The position numbers and the translations under genes are program-made. DNA of 64,000 nt. It comes from Archivesica marissinica (lineage: Eukaryota; Mollusca; Bivalvia; Venerida; Vesicomyidae). Positions 1 to 11,800 of the stretch are shown here, one piece after another. Numbering within the stretch: position 1 is the stretch's first letter; every line of letters begins with the position of its first letter. Under the pieces are notes generated by a model. It did not search any database, had not been told where the DNA came from, and saw nothing but the letters and a program-made list of their open reading frames with translations. The stretch is from contig CM026390.1 in the NCBI GenBank assembly GCA_014843695.1, forward strand, positions 14,391,318 to 14,455,317, read 5' to 3'.

Positions 1-280
1 ATGGCATGGATGCATTATGGGATGCCATAAAGGTGTTGTACTGTTGTTACGTGTTGTATGACATTTATGTGGGTTAACTCGGTGGTGAAAAGAAGTCAAA
101 TATATTATGTCTTACAATTTGATTAGAATTGTGTCATAGCGTCACAATTCTGTGGTATCGACACAATTCTAATGAAATTCCACGACACATTTCAGTTACA
201 ATTAAGAAAAAGACATTAATGAATTGTCGTCTGCTACAATTATTTGAGCTATTTATGGCCTTTATTTCACCCATTGTGCA
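1..280. repeat. AT-rich DNA with an imperfect palindromic repeat
   Basis: At about 120-215 there is an inverted repeat around GAATTGTGTC...GACACAATTC followed by TAATGAAATTCCACGACACA. The same words recur near 28290-28345 and 49070-49105, so this is a degraded member of a dispersed family. No gene is seen. Confidence 0.4.
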
Positions 281-537
281 TTGCGCTGTCTGATTAGCGC
301 AGTGGTTAGCACATTCTCTTCTCACCAATGCATCCCGGGTTTGATCCTCGGACCGGGAAGTATGTGAGATGGTATGGTGGTCGCCAGATCGGACAGGTGG
401 GTTTTCCACGTGTACTCCGGTTTCCTCCCACACGAATGACCACATATACGCTTTCATCCGCGCCAATGAGAGATAATATAAGTTGTTAAAACTTGCTTCG
501 CAATCGTTGTAAAATAAATAAAGTTTCAACTTCGTCA
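281..537 (+). mobile_element. tRNA-derived SINE, family A
   Basis: The head reads GATTAGCGCAGTGGTTAGCA (box A type), followed by a box B-like GGGTTTGATCC. A body with CGGTTTCCTCCCACACGAATG follows, then a tail with TAATATAAGTTGTTAAAACT and TTGCTTCGCAATCG. The tail is shared with family D (39762-40016) and the same family occurs reversed at 30963-31140 and 59473-59640. Confidence 0.75.
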
Positions 538-540
538 CAT

Positions 541-830
541 GAAAGACACCATTATCAATCTATCGATAATGCACTTGACAAGAACTCATCATCACTATGG
601 CAGGTGGTAATCACCATGGCAGGTGGTGGCAATGTGCATAGGTCATGGGTATAAACATTCACTCTTTGCATGTTGGGCGAAATAAAGTTAACATCTCGGA
701 TCTGGATTGCAAGAGGTCTGTGGTACTACCCAGGTGCTTGTCTGTACATGAGGAAACTCCATCTTTTAAAATGGGGAAGTCGCAAAATAACCTGGGGTTT
801 TCATATATCCCTCTTCCAAAGCCACATTTG
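541..830. other. Unassigned non-coding stretch
   Basis: Two short direct repeats (ATCACCATGGCAGGTGGT type, 590-625) are seen and a CATGTTGGGCGAAATAAAGT segment at 669-688 that resembles words at 28105 and 48985. No supported gene. Confidence 0.4.
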
Positions 831-1107
831 GCTCTCCTAAACACTAACATACTAGGAGATTTTTGAGCTCAAGAGTTATCCTAAACACTAGCATACCGGT
901 AGATTTTTGAGCTCAAGAGTTATCCTAAACACTAGCATACCGGTAGATTTTTGAGCTCAAGAGTTATCCTAAACACTAGCATACCGGTAGATTTTTGAGC
1001 TCAAGAGTTATCCTAAACACTAGCATACCGGTAGATTTTTGAGCTCAAGAGTTATCCTAAACACTAGCATACCGGTAGATTTTTGAGCTCAAGAGTTATC
1101 CTAAACA
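831..1107 (+). repeat. Minisatellite, 44-bp unit, about 6 copies
   Basis: The unit contains CTAAACACTAGCATACCGGT followed by AGATTTTTGAGCTCAAGAG. The first copy is diverged (ACTAACATACTAGGAG); the following copies are nearly identical. The unit contains a GAGCTC site and no coding frame worth noting. Confidence 0.9.
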
Positions 1108-1299
1108 AGGAAAATGGCCCAATTGGATGGTTGACCAGTGTTACTCGTAACAAACCTCGAGTATTATAATGCTCTACATGTTTCACTAGAAGCGTCGTGA
1201 ATGTGTCGGCAAATATTTGTGATCACAGATGTGCAGGCCGATAGGGAACTACATTAGTGTCCACTGTTGGAAGGGCTGATTAGTGGATGTGAACTTTAA

Positions 1300-1509
1300 C
1301 CCTTACTGTGCTGGAAACGAGTATATTCGTTTTTGTAAAAAGCATAGGGCGTGCACAGAGTGTGGCATCATATCAGGCTGTTTGCTATTGGGATAGTGGA
1401 GCTAAAACACTTGGCTGAATAGCAAACAACATAGATCCTGATTTAGACGCGACAGATCTAGATCTATGTTGTTTGCACATTCCTTCCAATTTATTCAGCA
1501 TTGTAAGGG
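1300..1509. mobile_element. TTAA-target foldback MITE, family 2
   Basis: The element is bounded by TTAA (1296-1299 and 1510-1513), begins CCC and ends GGG. It holds the family 2 internal words TTTGCTATT, CAAACAACATAGATCCTGAT and ATCTATGTTGTTTGC in inverted orientation. It is diverged relative to the copies at 41812-42161 and 55271-55509. Confidence 0.65.
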
Positions 1510-1513
1510 TTAA

Positions 1514-2090
1514 AAAAATGATAATCTGGTGATCCTGTACCAATATATGTAATAAAGAGATTGTTCCCTCGAACACTGACCCCTGCCCCTCGCCACTCAT
1601 CCCTGTTGAGTGTGGCACTGCTCCAATTAGCATTGTAGATAATCTATGTAATCTCTTAAACCGTTACCTGTAGTGAGATTTCAACAAGTTGATTAATTTT
1701 GTTCTGATAGAAGCTTAGATTCTTTGTATTTATAATATAGCATTACTGTCCAAAGAGTTATTAGGTCAATGAAATTCAATGACCTTCCAAAAATGTTGTA
1801 TCTTAAGCCAATTGGCATAGTATCATAGTTTGATCAAACAGCCTGAGATTAGAAGATAAATCGATATACAATGTATTCTGATGAGCCCAATCAGTGATCA
1901 CGGTCAGTGATCACAAAGTTCGGAATAGTTGTACAGAATGATGACCACTGTGTCGCACAAAGTGGTAGGTGGTGAGAGAGGGGATGTAAATATGATTATG
2001 AAACTATGAGGCCAGAAGGTTGAATATGATAAATTAACCCTATACTCCACAATAAACGAAGCCAATTACTCATTTTATCTACAATGTATA
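1514..2090. other. Unassigned AT-rich intergenic DNA
   Basis: No open frame with recognisable content and no clear repeat was seen, apart from a short duplicated CAGTGATCAC at about 1891-1912. Confidence 0.4.
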
Positions 2091-2094
2091 CTGT

Positions 2095-2365
2095 ACTACA
2101 TACTCGAGGGACCTCCATAGCTGAGTGGCTACGGTCGGTAACTTCAAATCACTTGCCCCTCAATGCTGTAGGTTCGTATCCCACTTGGTGTGGCGAATTA
2201 CTTCATGTGAGGAAGCTATCTAGCTGGCTTGCGGACGGTCGGTGGTTCTACCTGGGAGTCCGTCCGTGCCTGTAGTACTGCTCCGTGCTTGGAGGAACAT
2301 CCATGGTCTTCCTCCATCAATAATAGCTGGAGAGTCGGCGTATGACCTGAGCTGTTTTAATCATC
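2095..2365 (+). mobile_element. tRNA-derived SINE, family C
   Basis: The head (CCATAGCTGAGTGGCTACGG) resembles box A and GGTTCGTATCCCAC resembles box B. The body has TCAAATCACTTGCCCCTCA and CGTATGACCTGAGCTG. Related copies are at 7490-7688, 17482-17640 and a partial one at 22846-22925. Confidence 0.7.
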
Positions 2366-2535
2366 TCGTTCCCATCATCTGTAGTAATTGCCTCACTCTG
2401 TCAAGAGTATACTTGCAATATGGGAAAAGATAATGACATGGAATGACGACTATATGTGGGAAGCTATTAAGGTGTTGTATGGTGTTTATAGCTTTATGTA
2501 AACCATGTATAGTAACGTGTTAATTAAATGTTATC

Positions 2536-3200
2536 AGTACCGTATGTATCCTTGCCATTCTGTTGCTATGCTGTATGTATCCCTGCCACTCTGTTGCTAT
2601 GCCGTATGTATCCCTGCCACTCTGTTGCTATGTCGTATGTATCCTTGCCACTCTGTTGCTACACCATATGTATCCTTGCCACTCTGTTGCTATACTGTAT
2701 GTATCCTTGCCACTCTGTTGCTATGCCGTATGTATCCTTGCCACTCTGTTGCTATGCTGTATGTATCCTTGCCACTCTGTTGCTATGCCATATGTATCCT
2801 TGTCACTCTGTTGCTATGCCTTATGTATCCTTGCCACTCTGTTGCTATACCGTATGTATCCTTGCCACTCTGTTGCTATACCGTATATATCCTTGCCACT
2901 CTGTTGCTATGCCGTATGTATCCTTGCCACTCTGTTGCTATGCCGTATGTATCCTTGCCACTCTGTTGCTATGCCGTATGTATCCTTGCCACTCTGTTGC
3001 TATGTCGTATGTATCCTTGCCACTCTGTTGCTATACCGTATGTATCCTTGCCACTCTGTTGCTATGCCGTATGTATCCTTGCCACTCTGTTGCTATGTCG
3101 TATGTATCCTTGCCACTTTGTTGCTATACCGTATGTATCCTTGCCACTCTGTTGCTATGCCATATGTATCCTTGCCACTCTGTTGCTATGCCATATCTAT
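2536..3200 (+). repeat. Minisatellite, 31-bp unit, about 21 copies
   Basis: The unit reads TATCCTTGCCACTCTGTTGC plus TATGCCGTATG. It has no stop in forward frames, so all three forward frames stay open for more than 600 bp. The encoded Cys/Tyr/Leu-rich peptides are artefacts. Confidence 0.95.
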
Positions 3201-3374
3201 TACACCATGGATGTTCCATTGCTAAATTTAACACTAGGATAAAGTTGCATATTATTCATGAATTAAGAAATTCTATATGTTTTTCAGTTATTTATTCGTG
3301 AATAAAACATGGTTTGGAGTTCTGATGCGCATGATTATAGTTCCATTTTGCCAATTCAAATACCCAATACATTA

Positions 3375-3430
3375 TAAAACCGTAATGTACATCGGTTGAC
3401 TATAAAACCGTAATGTACATCGGTTGACTA
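3375..3430 (+). repeat. 28-bp minisatellite, left part (2 units)
   Basis: Two units of TAAAACCGTAATGTACATCG plus GTTGACTA are present. The array resumes at 4439, so it is interrupted by the hAT-like element between. Confidence 0.9.
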
Positions 3431-4438
3431 TAGGGGTGTCACGATATCAGCAACCCATATCGCGATATATTGTGATATTTTATCAAATAATCGCGATAAA
3501 GCGATATATTGCCTATTCATTTATCATGCATTGTGATTATATTTTTTTCTATAAGATGACACGGATTACATTATACACATTTTAAGACGCTATCTCATTC
3601 AACAGTATTTATTAACTTGAAAAACAACAAAACACTGAATAAAATAATAACAACTTAAATCGACTAGAAAATATTTCAGAGAACGGTGAATATATAAGCA
3701 CCGGTTGAAGCGATTGAGTTTGAGTTGAGTATAAAAAAGCAGATCCCCTGCATATATTCATAAATTCTAGTCGGAAAAATTTGGTGAAGTATACGACTAT
3801 CTATTTACAGATTCATAAACAATATACAAGACAAAAAGGTAAAACAGTTCAGATTTAAACTACTGAATATAATCTTTCCGTCTAAGATACTGAGATACAT
3901 GGAAGCATCTAATAGAAGCGATGCGACATATCGGAATAAATTCCAACTTATGAATGCTTAGAAATATTATAATAGGATACAAAATATCGCAACCGGACTA
4001 TTTTTATATCAATGTCATACTTGCTACTTTTGGTTTTAGTTTATACAAAGCCTATTTCTTGAGTCAGAGTAGAACTGAAACGGTTAATATATACGCCTTG
4101 TTTAAGTATGAGTTTTACATTCTACACAAATACGTGTCGGACACTAACGCGAAAATTAAATGGATATCATGCTTAAACGATTATTTTTTACAACATTAAT
4201 TGTGTACATTTTATTATATAGTTTAGTTATGTAGTGAGGTATATTATATAATTGTTAATCTGTAATATGCATGTATAATGTGAAGGAAAAAAAATAAACG
4301 AAGTCTCTTCTCTGGCTTCACCAAAAAAAAAAAAAAAAATATCGCTCAATATCGGTATTCAATATTAATATCGCGATATTTTATCGCGGATCCTAATATC
4401 GCGATATACCGGTATACCGTTATATCGTGACACCCCTA
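3431..4438. mobile_element. Non-autonomous hAT-like DNA transposon (1008 bp) with 8-bp TSD
   Basis: The terminal inverted repeats read TAGGGGTGTCACGATAT at the left and its complement at the right end. It is flanked by the 8-bp direct repeat GTTGACTA at 3423-3430 and 4439-4446. An 8-bp duplication and these termini fit the hAT superfamily. Subterminal regions are rich in ATATCGCGATAT palindromes, which may be transposase-binding sites (inference). The interior has a poly(A)-like run near 4323 and no transposase frame; the longest internal frame (about 81 codons at 3954-4199) is not recognisable. Confidence 0.9.
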
Positions 4439-4525
4439 GTTGACTATAAAACCGTAATGTACATCGGTTGACTATAACACCGTACTGTACATCAGTTGAC
4501 TATAAAACCGTACTGTGCATCAGTA
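4439..4525 (+). repeat. 28-bp minisatellite, right part (about 3 units)
   Basis: This continues the array seen at 3375-3430, in register after allowing for the 8-bp target-site duplication. Its copies vary at a few positions (GTAATG/GTACTG, CGG/CAG). Confidence 0.88.
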
Positions 4526-4739
4526 TTGTTGTTATTTCAGATGCATAGCGATTCTTCTAACATTTCTAGAGGCTGCGTTTGGCATCACGTATTTTGTTGA
4601 ATTATGTATTAGGTAAGTGTTGATCGTGTTTGCTCTGTGATATAGATCTCTATAGCTTTATTACATTCAATTCATCATTTTGTCGCAACTTGATATTATC
4701 AGTTCAATTGAAATAATAAAATACTGGTTATTTGTGTTG

Positions 4740-5480
4740 TCAATTCCGGTATGTGGTCCGTAACAAGATAAAAGGTCTGGGTTGATGAGGCCAATTCTGG
4801 TATGTGGTCTGTAACAAGATAAAAGGTCTGGTTTGATAAAGCCAAATCCGGTATGTGGTCCGTAACAAGATAAAAGGTCTGGTTTGATGAGGCCAATTCC
4901 GGTATGTGGTCCGTAACAAGATAAAAGGTCTGGTTTGATGAGGCCAATTCTGGTATGTGGTCCGTAACAAGGTGGAAGTTCTGGTTTGATGAGATCAATT
5001 CTGGTATGTGGTCCGTAACTAGGTGGAAGTTCAGGTTTGATGAGGCCAATTCCGGTATGTGGTCCGTAACTAGATGGAAGTTCAGGTTTGATGAGGCCAA
5101 TTCCGGTATGTGGTCCGTAACAAGGTGGAAGTTCTGGTTTGATGTGGTCCACAACAAGGTGGAAGTTCTGGTTTGATGAGACCAATTCCGGTATGTGGTC
5201 CGTAACAAGGTGGAAGTTCTGGTTTGATGAGACCAATTCCGGTATGTGGTCCGCAACAAGGTGGTTCTGGTTTGATGAGGCCAATTCCGGTATGTGGTCC
5301 GTAACAAGGTGGTTCTGGTTTGATGAGGCCAATTCCGGTATGTGGTCCATAACAAGATAAAAGGTCTGGTTTGATGAGGCCAATTCCGGTATGTGGTCCG
5401 TAACACGATAAAATGGTCTGGTGTGATGAGGCCAATTCCGGTATGTGGTCCTTAACAAGATAAAAGATCTCGTTTGATGA
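4740..5480 (+). repeat. Minisatellite, 51-bp unit with shorter variants, about 15 copies
   Basis: The unit contains CCAATTCCGGTATGTGGTCC then GTAACAAGATAAAAGGTCTG. Internal copies replace AAGATAAAAGGT by AAGGTGGAAGTT or shorten to about 40 bp (5230-5330). One copy is fused to GTGGTCCACAAC at about 5143. Open frames on both strands are array translations. Confidence 0.93.
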
Positions 5481-5739
5481 GACGTGCGATTTCTGCATGG
5501 ACTTGTTGGAAATATAGCTGTTGGATTGGTTGGCTAAATATGCACACAATAATGGTATTCGCTTTTGCAGGGCTAAAGGTATATAGTTCAGGTATACGAG
5601 GGAGAAGTTTGTTACTCGCCCAAATGTCGTCTATATATTCTACATGAAAAACCTGTCAAAGCTCAAAATACAAATGTAGCAAAAAGTACGGCAATTTTAG
5701 TTCTCCGATCTCGCCCTATAGACATGACCCATTTATGTT

Positions 5740-6715
5740 CTATGTACTTTCAGTGTAAACTCTAGATGGTGTATCTACATCATGTATGTTCTATGTACTT
5801 TCAGTATGACTCTAGATTGTGCATCTACATCATGTATGTTCTCTGTACTTTCAGTGTAGACTCTAGATGCTGCATCTACATCATGTATGTTCTCTGTACT
5901 TTCAGTGTAGACTCTAGATGCTGCATCTACATCATGTATGTTCTCTGTACTTTCAGTGTAGACTAGATGATGTATCTACATCATGTATGTTCTCTGTAAT
6001 TTCAGTGTAGACTCTAGATGGTGTATCTACATCATGTATGTTCTCTGTACTTTCAGTGTAGACACTAGATGCTACATCATGTATGTTCTATGTACTTTCA
6101 GTGTAGACTCTAGATGCTGCATCTACATCATGTATGTTCTCTGTACTTTCAGTGTAGATTAGATGATGTATCTACATCATGTATGTTCTCTGTACTTTCA
6201 GTGTAGACACTAGATGCTGCATCTACATCATGTATGTTCTCTGTACTTTCAGTGTAGACTAGATGATGTATCTACATCATGTATGTTCTCTGTACTTTCA
6301 GTGTAGACTCTAGATGCTGCATCTACATCATGTATGTTCTCTGTACTTTCAGTGTAGACTAGATGCTGTATCTACATCATGTATGTTCTATGTACTTTCA
6401 GTGTAGACTAGATGCTGCATCTACATCATGTATGTTCGCTGTACTTTCAGTGTAGACTCTAGATGCTGCATCTACATCATGTATGTTCTCTGTACTTTCA
6501 GTGTAGACTCTAGATGCTGCATCTATATCATGTATGTTCTATGTACTTTCAGTGTAAACTCTAGATGCTGCATCTATATCATGTATGTTCTATGTACTTT
6601 CAGTGTAGACTCTAGATGGTGTATCTATGTATGTTCTATGTACTTTCAGTGTAGACTCTAGATGCTGCATCTATATCATGTATGTTCTCTGTACTTTCAG
6701 TGTAGACTCTAGATG
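5740..6715 (+). repeat. Minisatellite, 48-51-bp unit, about 19 copies
   Basis: The unit contains CATGTATGTTCTCTGTACTT and CAGTGTAGACTCTAGATG. Copies differ by a 3-bp CTC indel and by CTGCATC/GTGTATC. Confidence 0.93.
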
Positions 6716-7470
6716 GAAGGGATGTTGGCATGTGGTTGTATGGTTAGATGATTGGAAGAAGGCTGTGTTCTATTTTATCCTATCTGTACCATGTTTTGTA
6801 CAACCATTAGATGCCTGGTTGGCCATTATAGGAGGTAAGTCTAGTGTAGTCTTACAACTTAGTGACATGAGTTGGACCATCATTAAACAATTGTTTGTTT
6901 GGCCTGACACCGACCCAGAAAATTTGAGATTGGATGGGTGGTAGGTCGGGGGAAAAAATTGATTTATTTGGAGGAGTTGATTGTTATGTATATTAAAGTG
7001 ACATTACATCACAAAAAGCCAAAACATGCATTTGTAAATAATAAGTCGAACACTCAATAAACAACGTTTTTGCTGTCTACAAACTCTCAAATGTGAAAGT
7101 TGAATTGACGATTGTTTATTATTGGAATATATGCTAAACGTGATCATGTTTAATCTGATTAGTCTATAAATAAATATGTGCAGGCACAAATGTGAGATAT
7201 AATGGTAAATTTTGTTATTCATGACACGCGTATTACACAGGGATGTTGACTCTATTTTCATTACGGTATTTTGTTATGTCAACAAACAACATCGTATATA
7301 TAATAATATATAATGTTAGTTTATTAGTTGAAATATCAGATTCTGCGGCAAATATTTTGTAGGAAATTGCATTCTGTAGAAATTTGCTCTTTTCACCAAT
7401 GTAATGTCCCTTTAAAGGCTTAACCAGGAAAGAACGTATCTGATGCTTGTCTTCATTATCTTATTATTTA
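6716..7470. other. Unassigned AT-rich intergenic DNA
   Basis: A frame at 6627-6944 starts in the array and runs out into this region without recognisable protein features. Nothing else is supported. Confidence 0.35.
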
Positions 7471-7489
7471 CTAACTACTAATTAGTTTC

Positions 7490-7688
7490 GGGGGCCGTGT
7501 GGTTACAGTTATTGACTTCAAATCACTTGCCCCTCACCGCTGTATGTTCGAATCCCACTGGGTGTGTCAAATTCTTTCAATTGAGGAAGCTGGTTTTCGG
7601 TAGGTTTGTGGTTCCTGGGGTCTTCCTCAACCAATAAATGGCCGTATGACCTATGCTGGTGGTGCGACATTAAGCCCCAAAGAACACG
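7490..7688 (+). mobile_element. tRNA-derived SINE, family C
   Basis: It has the family C words TTGACTTCAAATCACTTGCC, GTTCGAATCCCACTGG (box B) and GCCGTATGACC. It is flanked by an imperfect 12-bp duplication CTAA(T/C)TAGTTTC at 7478-7489 and 7689-7700, which fits LINE-mediated retroposition. Confidence 0.78.
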
Positions 7689-7712
7689 CTAACTAGTTTC
7701 CTCGGTAACTGA

Positions 7713-8758
7713 CGTCTGTCCCATATGCGGCACTCGTAAAAAAGTCAAAGAAGCAATTCTATGATTTCAACAGTCTTCAATTTCTATATAACATTGAAAA
7801 ACTGTTCTATTATGAATTAACAAGATGTATTCCTCTACACCTAGTAAATGACCTAAATGAAAGTTATATAACTATGATACGGAAAGAAGTCCGCCTCCGT
7901 GGTCGAGTGGTTAAGGTCACTGACTTGTATACCACTGTAACCTATCCTCACTGATGGTCACGGGTTCGAGCCGTATATGAAAAAGTTGGCAGTTTCTTAC
8001 GGAGGTTGGTGCACCCAAGTACTGGTTAACCGCTGGAGCCTGCCCAGGAAAGGTGTTGTTAGTAAACTGCCCGCCGGCGATATAGCCCGAAATGGTGCTG
8101 ATGCAGGCGTAAAACCCGAAATATAACAATATATATGATACGGAAAGAAACTTTAACACATAAAATAAAGAAAACAAAAGTACCAAATAAAATAATGTAT
8201 CATTACCAATTGATAAATATAAATATTGAAACATCAAAACCTGAAAACAAAATGGAAAGGAATTTTAGCCAAAAATATCTTGAAATGGAAACAAATATAT
8301 AGTGTCCCTGTCAAAGCAACTATTGATACAACACTTAAATGTTTTCAATATAAATTTATTAAACGCATAATGACAATGAATACATATCTATACAAATGTA
8401 AGTTCGCTCATTCCAACCTATGTGACTTCTGCAACAGCCATGCAGAAAGTATTGTACATATATTCTGGGAATGTATACACTCAGCATTATGTGGAATCAA
8501 TTAGGGAAATTCTTGAAAAATAAAAATGTATCTGTAGTTCTTTCGTATGAAGCAATATGTTTTGGGTTTGTTGAAAATGAGTTAAAAAATAATTATTAAA
8601 ATGTTTTAAATTTTTTATATTCCGGTCGAAATACCGGAAATGTGTACCACAATTTGAGAGATTCATCGCATATTTAAACATACGGATCAACTTAGAACGA
8701 GAGATTGCCTTCTTACATGATAAATTATAAAACATGAAGAAAAATGGAATAGTTTTTA
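7713..8758 (+). pseudogene. Decayed LINE reverse transcriptase C-terminus, split by a SINE
   Basis: Reading around the SINE at 7889-8133, a frame gives KKQFYDFNSLQFLYN then, after a frameshift near 8250, KWKQIYSVPVKATIDTTLKC and a zinc-binding motif C-x2-C-x8-H-x4-C (8421-8474, CDFC...H...WEC). After another shift it continues SKYRKCVPQFERFIAYLNIR (from about 8626). This is the connection/zf-RVT region found at the C-terminus of non-LTR retrotransposon reverse transcriptases. The catalytic palm is absent, and at least two frameshifts plus stops show it is dead. The clade is not certain; the layout resembles L1/Tx1-like elements. Confidence 0.8.
7889..8133 (+). mobile_element. tRNA-derived SINE, family B, inserted in LINE remnant
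   Basis: The head GTCCGCCTCCGTGGTCGAGT and box B GGTTCGAGCC are tRNA-like. The body has GGAGCCTGCCCAGGAAAGG and ends GTAAAACCCGAAATATAAC. It is flanked by a perfect 16-bp target-site duplication, TATGATACGGAAAGAA, at 7873-7888 and 8134-8149. Removing the SINE restores the LINE reading frame (MIRKETLTHK). Other copies: 33284-33540, 33627-33897, 33950-34042, 49201-49664, 56944-57201. Confidence 0.93.
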
Positions 8759-8867
8759 GCACAAATTGTCAGGAAATGTTTTTAAGAATATTTTCCTTTA
8801 TTTTTATTATTCTTTTAAATCTACTCACACACTTATTATTCCTCATTTTGCTATCCGATAGTTACGT

Positions 8868-11800
8868 TGTTTTATTTACGTACATCTATATACTTTTGTT
8901 GTTTTATTTACGTACATCAATATACTTTTGTTGTTTTATTTACGTACATCTATATACTTTTGTTGTTTTATTTACGTACATCTATATACTTTTGTTGTTT
9001 TGTTTACGTACATCTATATACTTTCGTTGTTTTGTTTACGTACATCTATATACTTTCGTTGTTTTGTTTACATACATCTATATACTTTTGTTGTTTTGTT
9101 TACGTACATCTATATACTTTTGTTGTTTTGTTTACGTACATCTATATACTTTTGTTGTTTTGTTTACGTACATCTATATACTTTTGTTGTTTTGTTTACG
9201 TACATCTATATACTTTTGTTGTTTTGTTTACATACATCTATATACTTTTGTTGTTTTGTTTACGTACACCTATATACTTTTGTTGTTTTGTTTACGTACA
9301 CCTATATACTTTTGTTGTTTTGTTTACGTACACCTATATACTTTTGTTGTTTTGTTTACGTACACCTATATACTTTTGTTGTTTTGTTTACGTACACCTA
9401 TATACTTTTGTTGTTTTGTTTACGTACACCTATATACTTTTGTTGTTTTATTTACGTACATCTATATACTTTTGTTGTTTTATTTACGTACATCTATATA
9501 CTTTTGTTGTTTTATTTACGTACATCTATATACTTTTGTTGTTTTATTTACGTACATCTATATACTTTTGTTGTTTTATTTACGTACATCTATATACTTT
9601 TGTTGTTTTATTTACGTACATCTATATACTTTTGTTGTTTTATTTACGTACATCTATATACTTTTGTTGTTTTATTTACGTACATCTATATACTTTTGTT
9701 GTTTTATTTACGTACATCTATATACTTTTGTTGTTTTATTTACGTACATCTATATACTTTTGTTGTTTTATTTACGTACATCTATATACTTTTGTTGTTT
9801 TATTTACGTACATCTATATACTTTTGTTGTTTTATTTACGTACATCTATATACTTTTGTTGTTTTATTTACGTACATCTATATACTTTTGTTGTTTTATT
9901 TACGTACATCTATATACTTTTGTTGTTTTATTTACGTACATCTATATACTTTTGTTGTTTTATTTACGTACATCTATATACTTTTGTTGTTTTATTTACG
10001 TACATCTATATACTTTTGTTGTTTTATTTACGTACATCTATATACTTTTGTTGTTTTATTTACGTACATCTATATACTTTTGTTGTTTTATTAATTTACG
10101 TACATCTATATACTTTTGTTGTTTTATTAATTTACGTACATCTATATACTTTTGTTGTTTTATTAATTTACGTACATCTATATACTTTTGTTGTTTTATT
10201 AATTTACGTACATCTATATACTTTTGTTGTTTTATTAATTTACGTACATCTATATACTTTTGTTGTTTTATTAATTTACGTACATCTATATACTTTTGTT
10301 GTTTTATTAATTTACGTACATCTATATACTTTTGTTGTTTTGTTTACGTACACCTATATACTTTTGTTGTTTTGTTTACGTACACCTATATACTTTTGTT
10401 GTTTTATTTACGTACACCTATATACTTTTGTTGTTTTATTTACGTACACCTATATACTTTTGTTGTTTTATTTACGTACATCTATATACTTTTGTTGTTT
10501 TATTTACGTACATCTATATACTTTTGTTGTTTTATTTACGTACATCTATATACTTTTGTTTTGTTTTATTTACGTACATCTATATACTTTTGTTGTTTTA
10601 TTTACGTACATCTATATACTTTTGTTGTTTTATTTACGTACATCTATATACTTTTGTTGTTTTATTATTTACGTACATCTATATACTTTTGTTGTTTTAT
10701 TATTTACGTACATCTATATACTTTTGTTGTTTTATTAATTTACGTACATCTATATACTTTTGTTGTTTTATTAATTTACGTACATCTATATACTTTTGTT
10801 GTTTTATTAATTTACGTACATCTATATACTTTTGTTGTTTTATTAATTTACGTACATCTATATACTTTTGTTGTTTTATTAATTTACGTACATCTATATA
10901 CTTTTGTTGTTTTATTAATTTACGTACATCTATATACTTTTGTTGTTTTATTAATTTACGTACATCTATATACTTTTGTTGTTTTATTAATTTACGTACA
11001 TCTATATACTTTTGTTGTTTTATTAATTTACGTACATCTATATACTTTTGTTGTTTTATTAATTTACGTACATCTATATACTTTTGTTGTTTTATTTACG
11101 TACATCTATATACTTTTGTTGTTTATTAATTTACGTACATCTATATACTTTTGTTGTTTTATTAATTTACGTACATCTATATACTTTTGTTGTTTTATTA
11201 ATTTACGTACATCTATATACTTTTGTTGTTTTATTAATTTACGTACATCTATATACTTTTGTTGTTTTATTAATTTACGTACATCTATATACTTTTGTTG
11301 TTTTATTAATTTACGTACATCTATATACTTTTGTTGTTTTATTAATTTACGTACATCTATATACTTTTGTTGTTTTATTAATTTACGTACATCTATATAC
11401 TTTTGTTGTTTTATTAATTTACGTACATCTATATACTTTTGTTGTTTTATTAATTTACGTACATCTATATACTTTTGTTGTTTTTTTACGTACATCTATA
11501 TACTTTGTTGTTTTATTTTTACGTACATCTATATACTTTTGTTGTTTTATTAATTTACGTACATCTATATACTTTTGTTGTTTTATTTTTACGTACATCT
11601 ATATACTTTTGTTGTTTTGTTTACGTACATCTATATACTTTTGTTGTTTTGTTTACGTACATCTATATACTTTTGTTGTTTTGTTTACGTACATCTATAT
11701 ACTTTTGTTGTTTTGTTTACGTACACCTATATACTTTTGTTGTTTTGTTTACGTACACCTATATACTTTTGTTGTTTTGTTTACGTACACCTATATACTT

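Noticed and set aside
7889..7990. tRNA gene suggested by box A and box B words
   Set aside because: Box spacing and the long conserved non-tRNA body, plus many copies with target-site duplications, identify SINEs; no cloverleaf with a proper acceptor stem was found.
8734..11553. 939-codon open frame and other 240-780-codon frames over 8.7-13.9 kb
   Set aside because: They are translations of the 32-bp minisatellite in all three forward frames (and of N bases), beginning in a LINE remnant; the same sequence gives the same heptad-like peptides in every frame.
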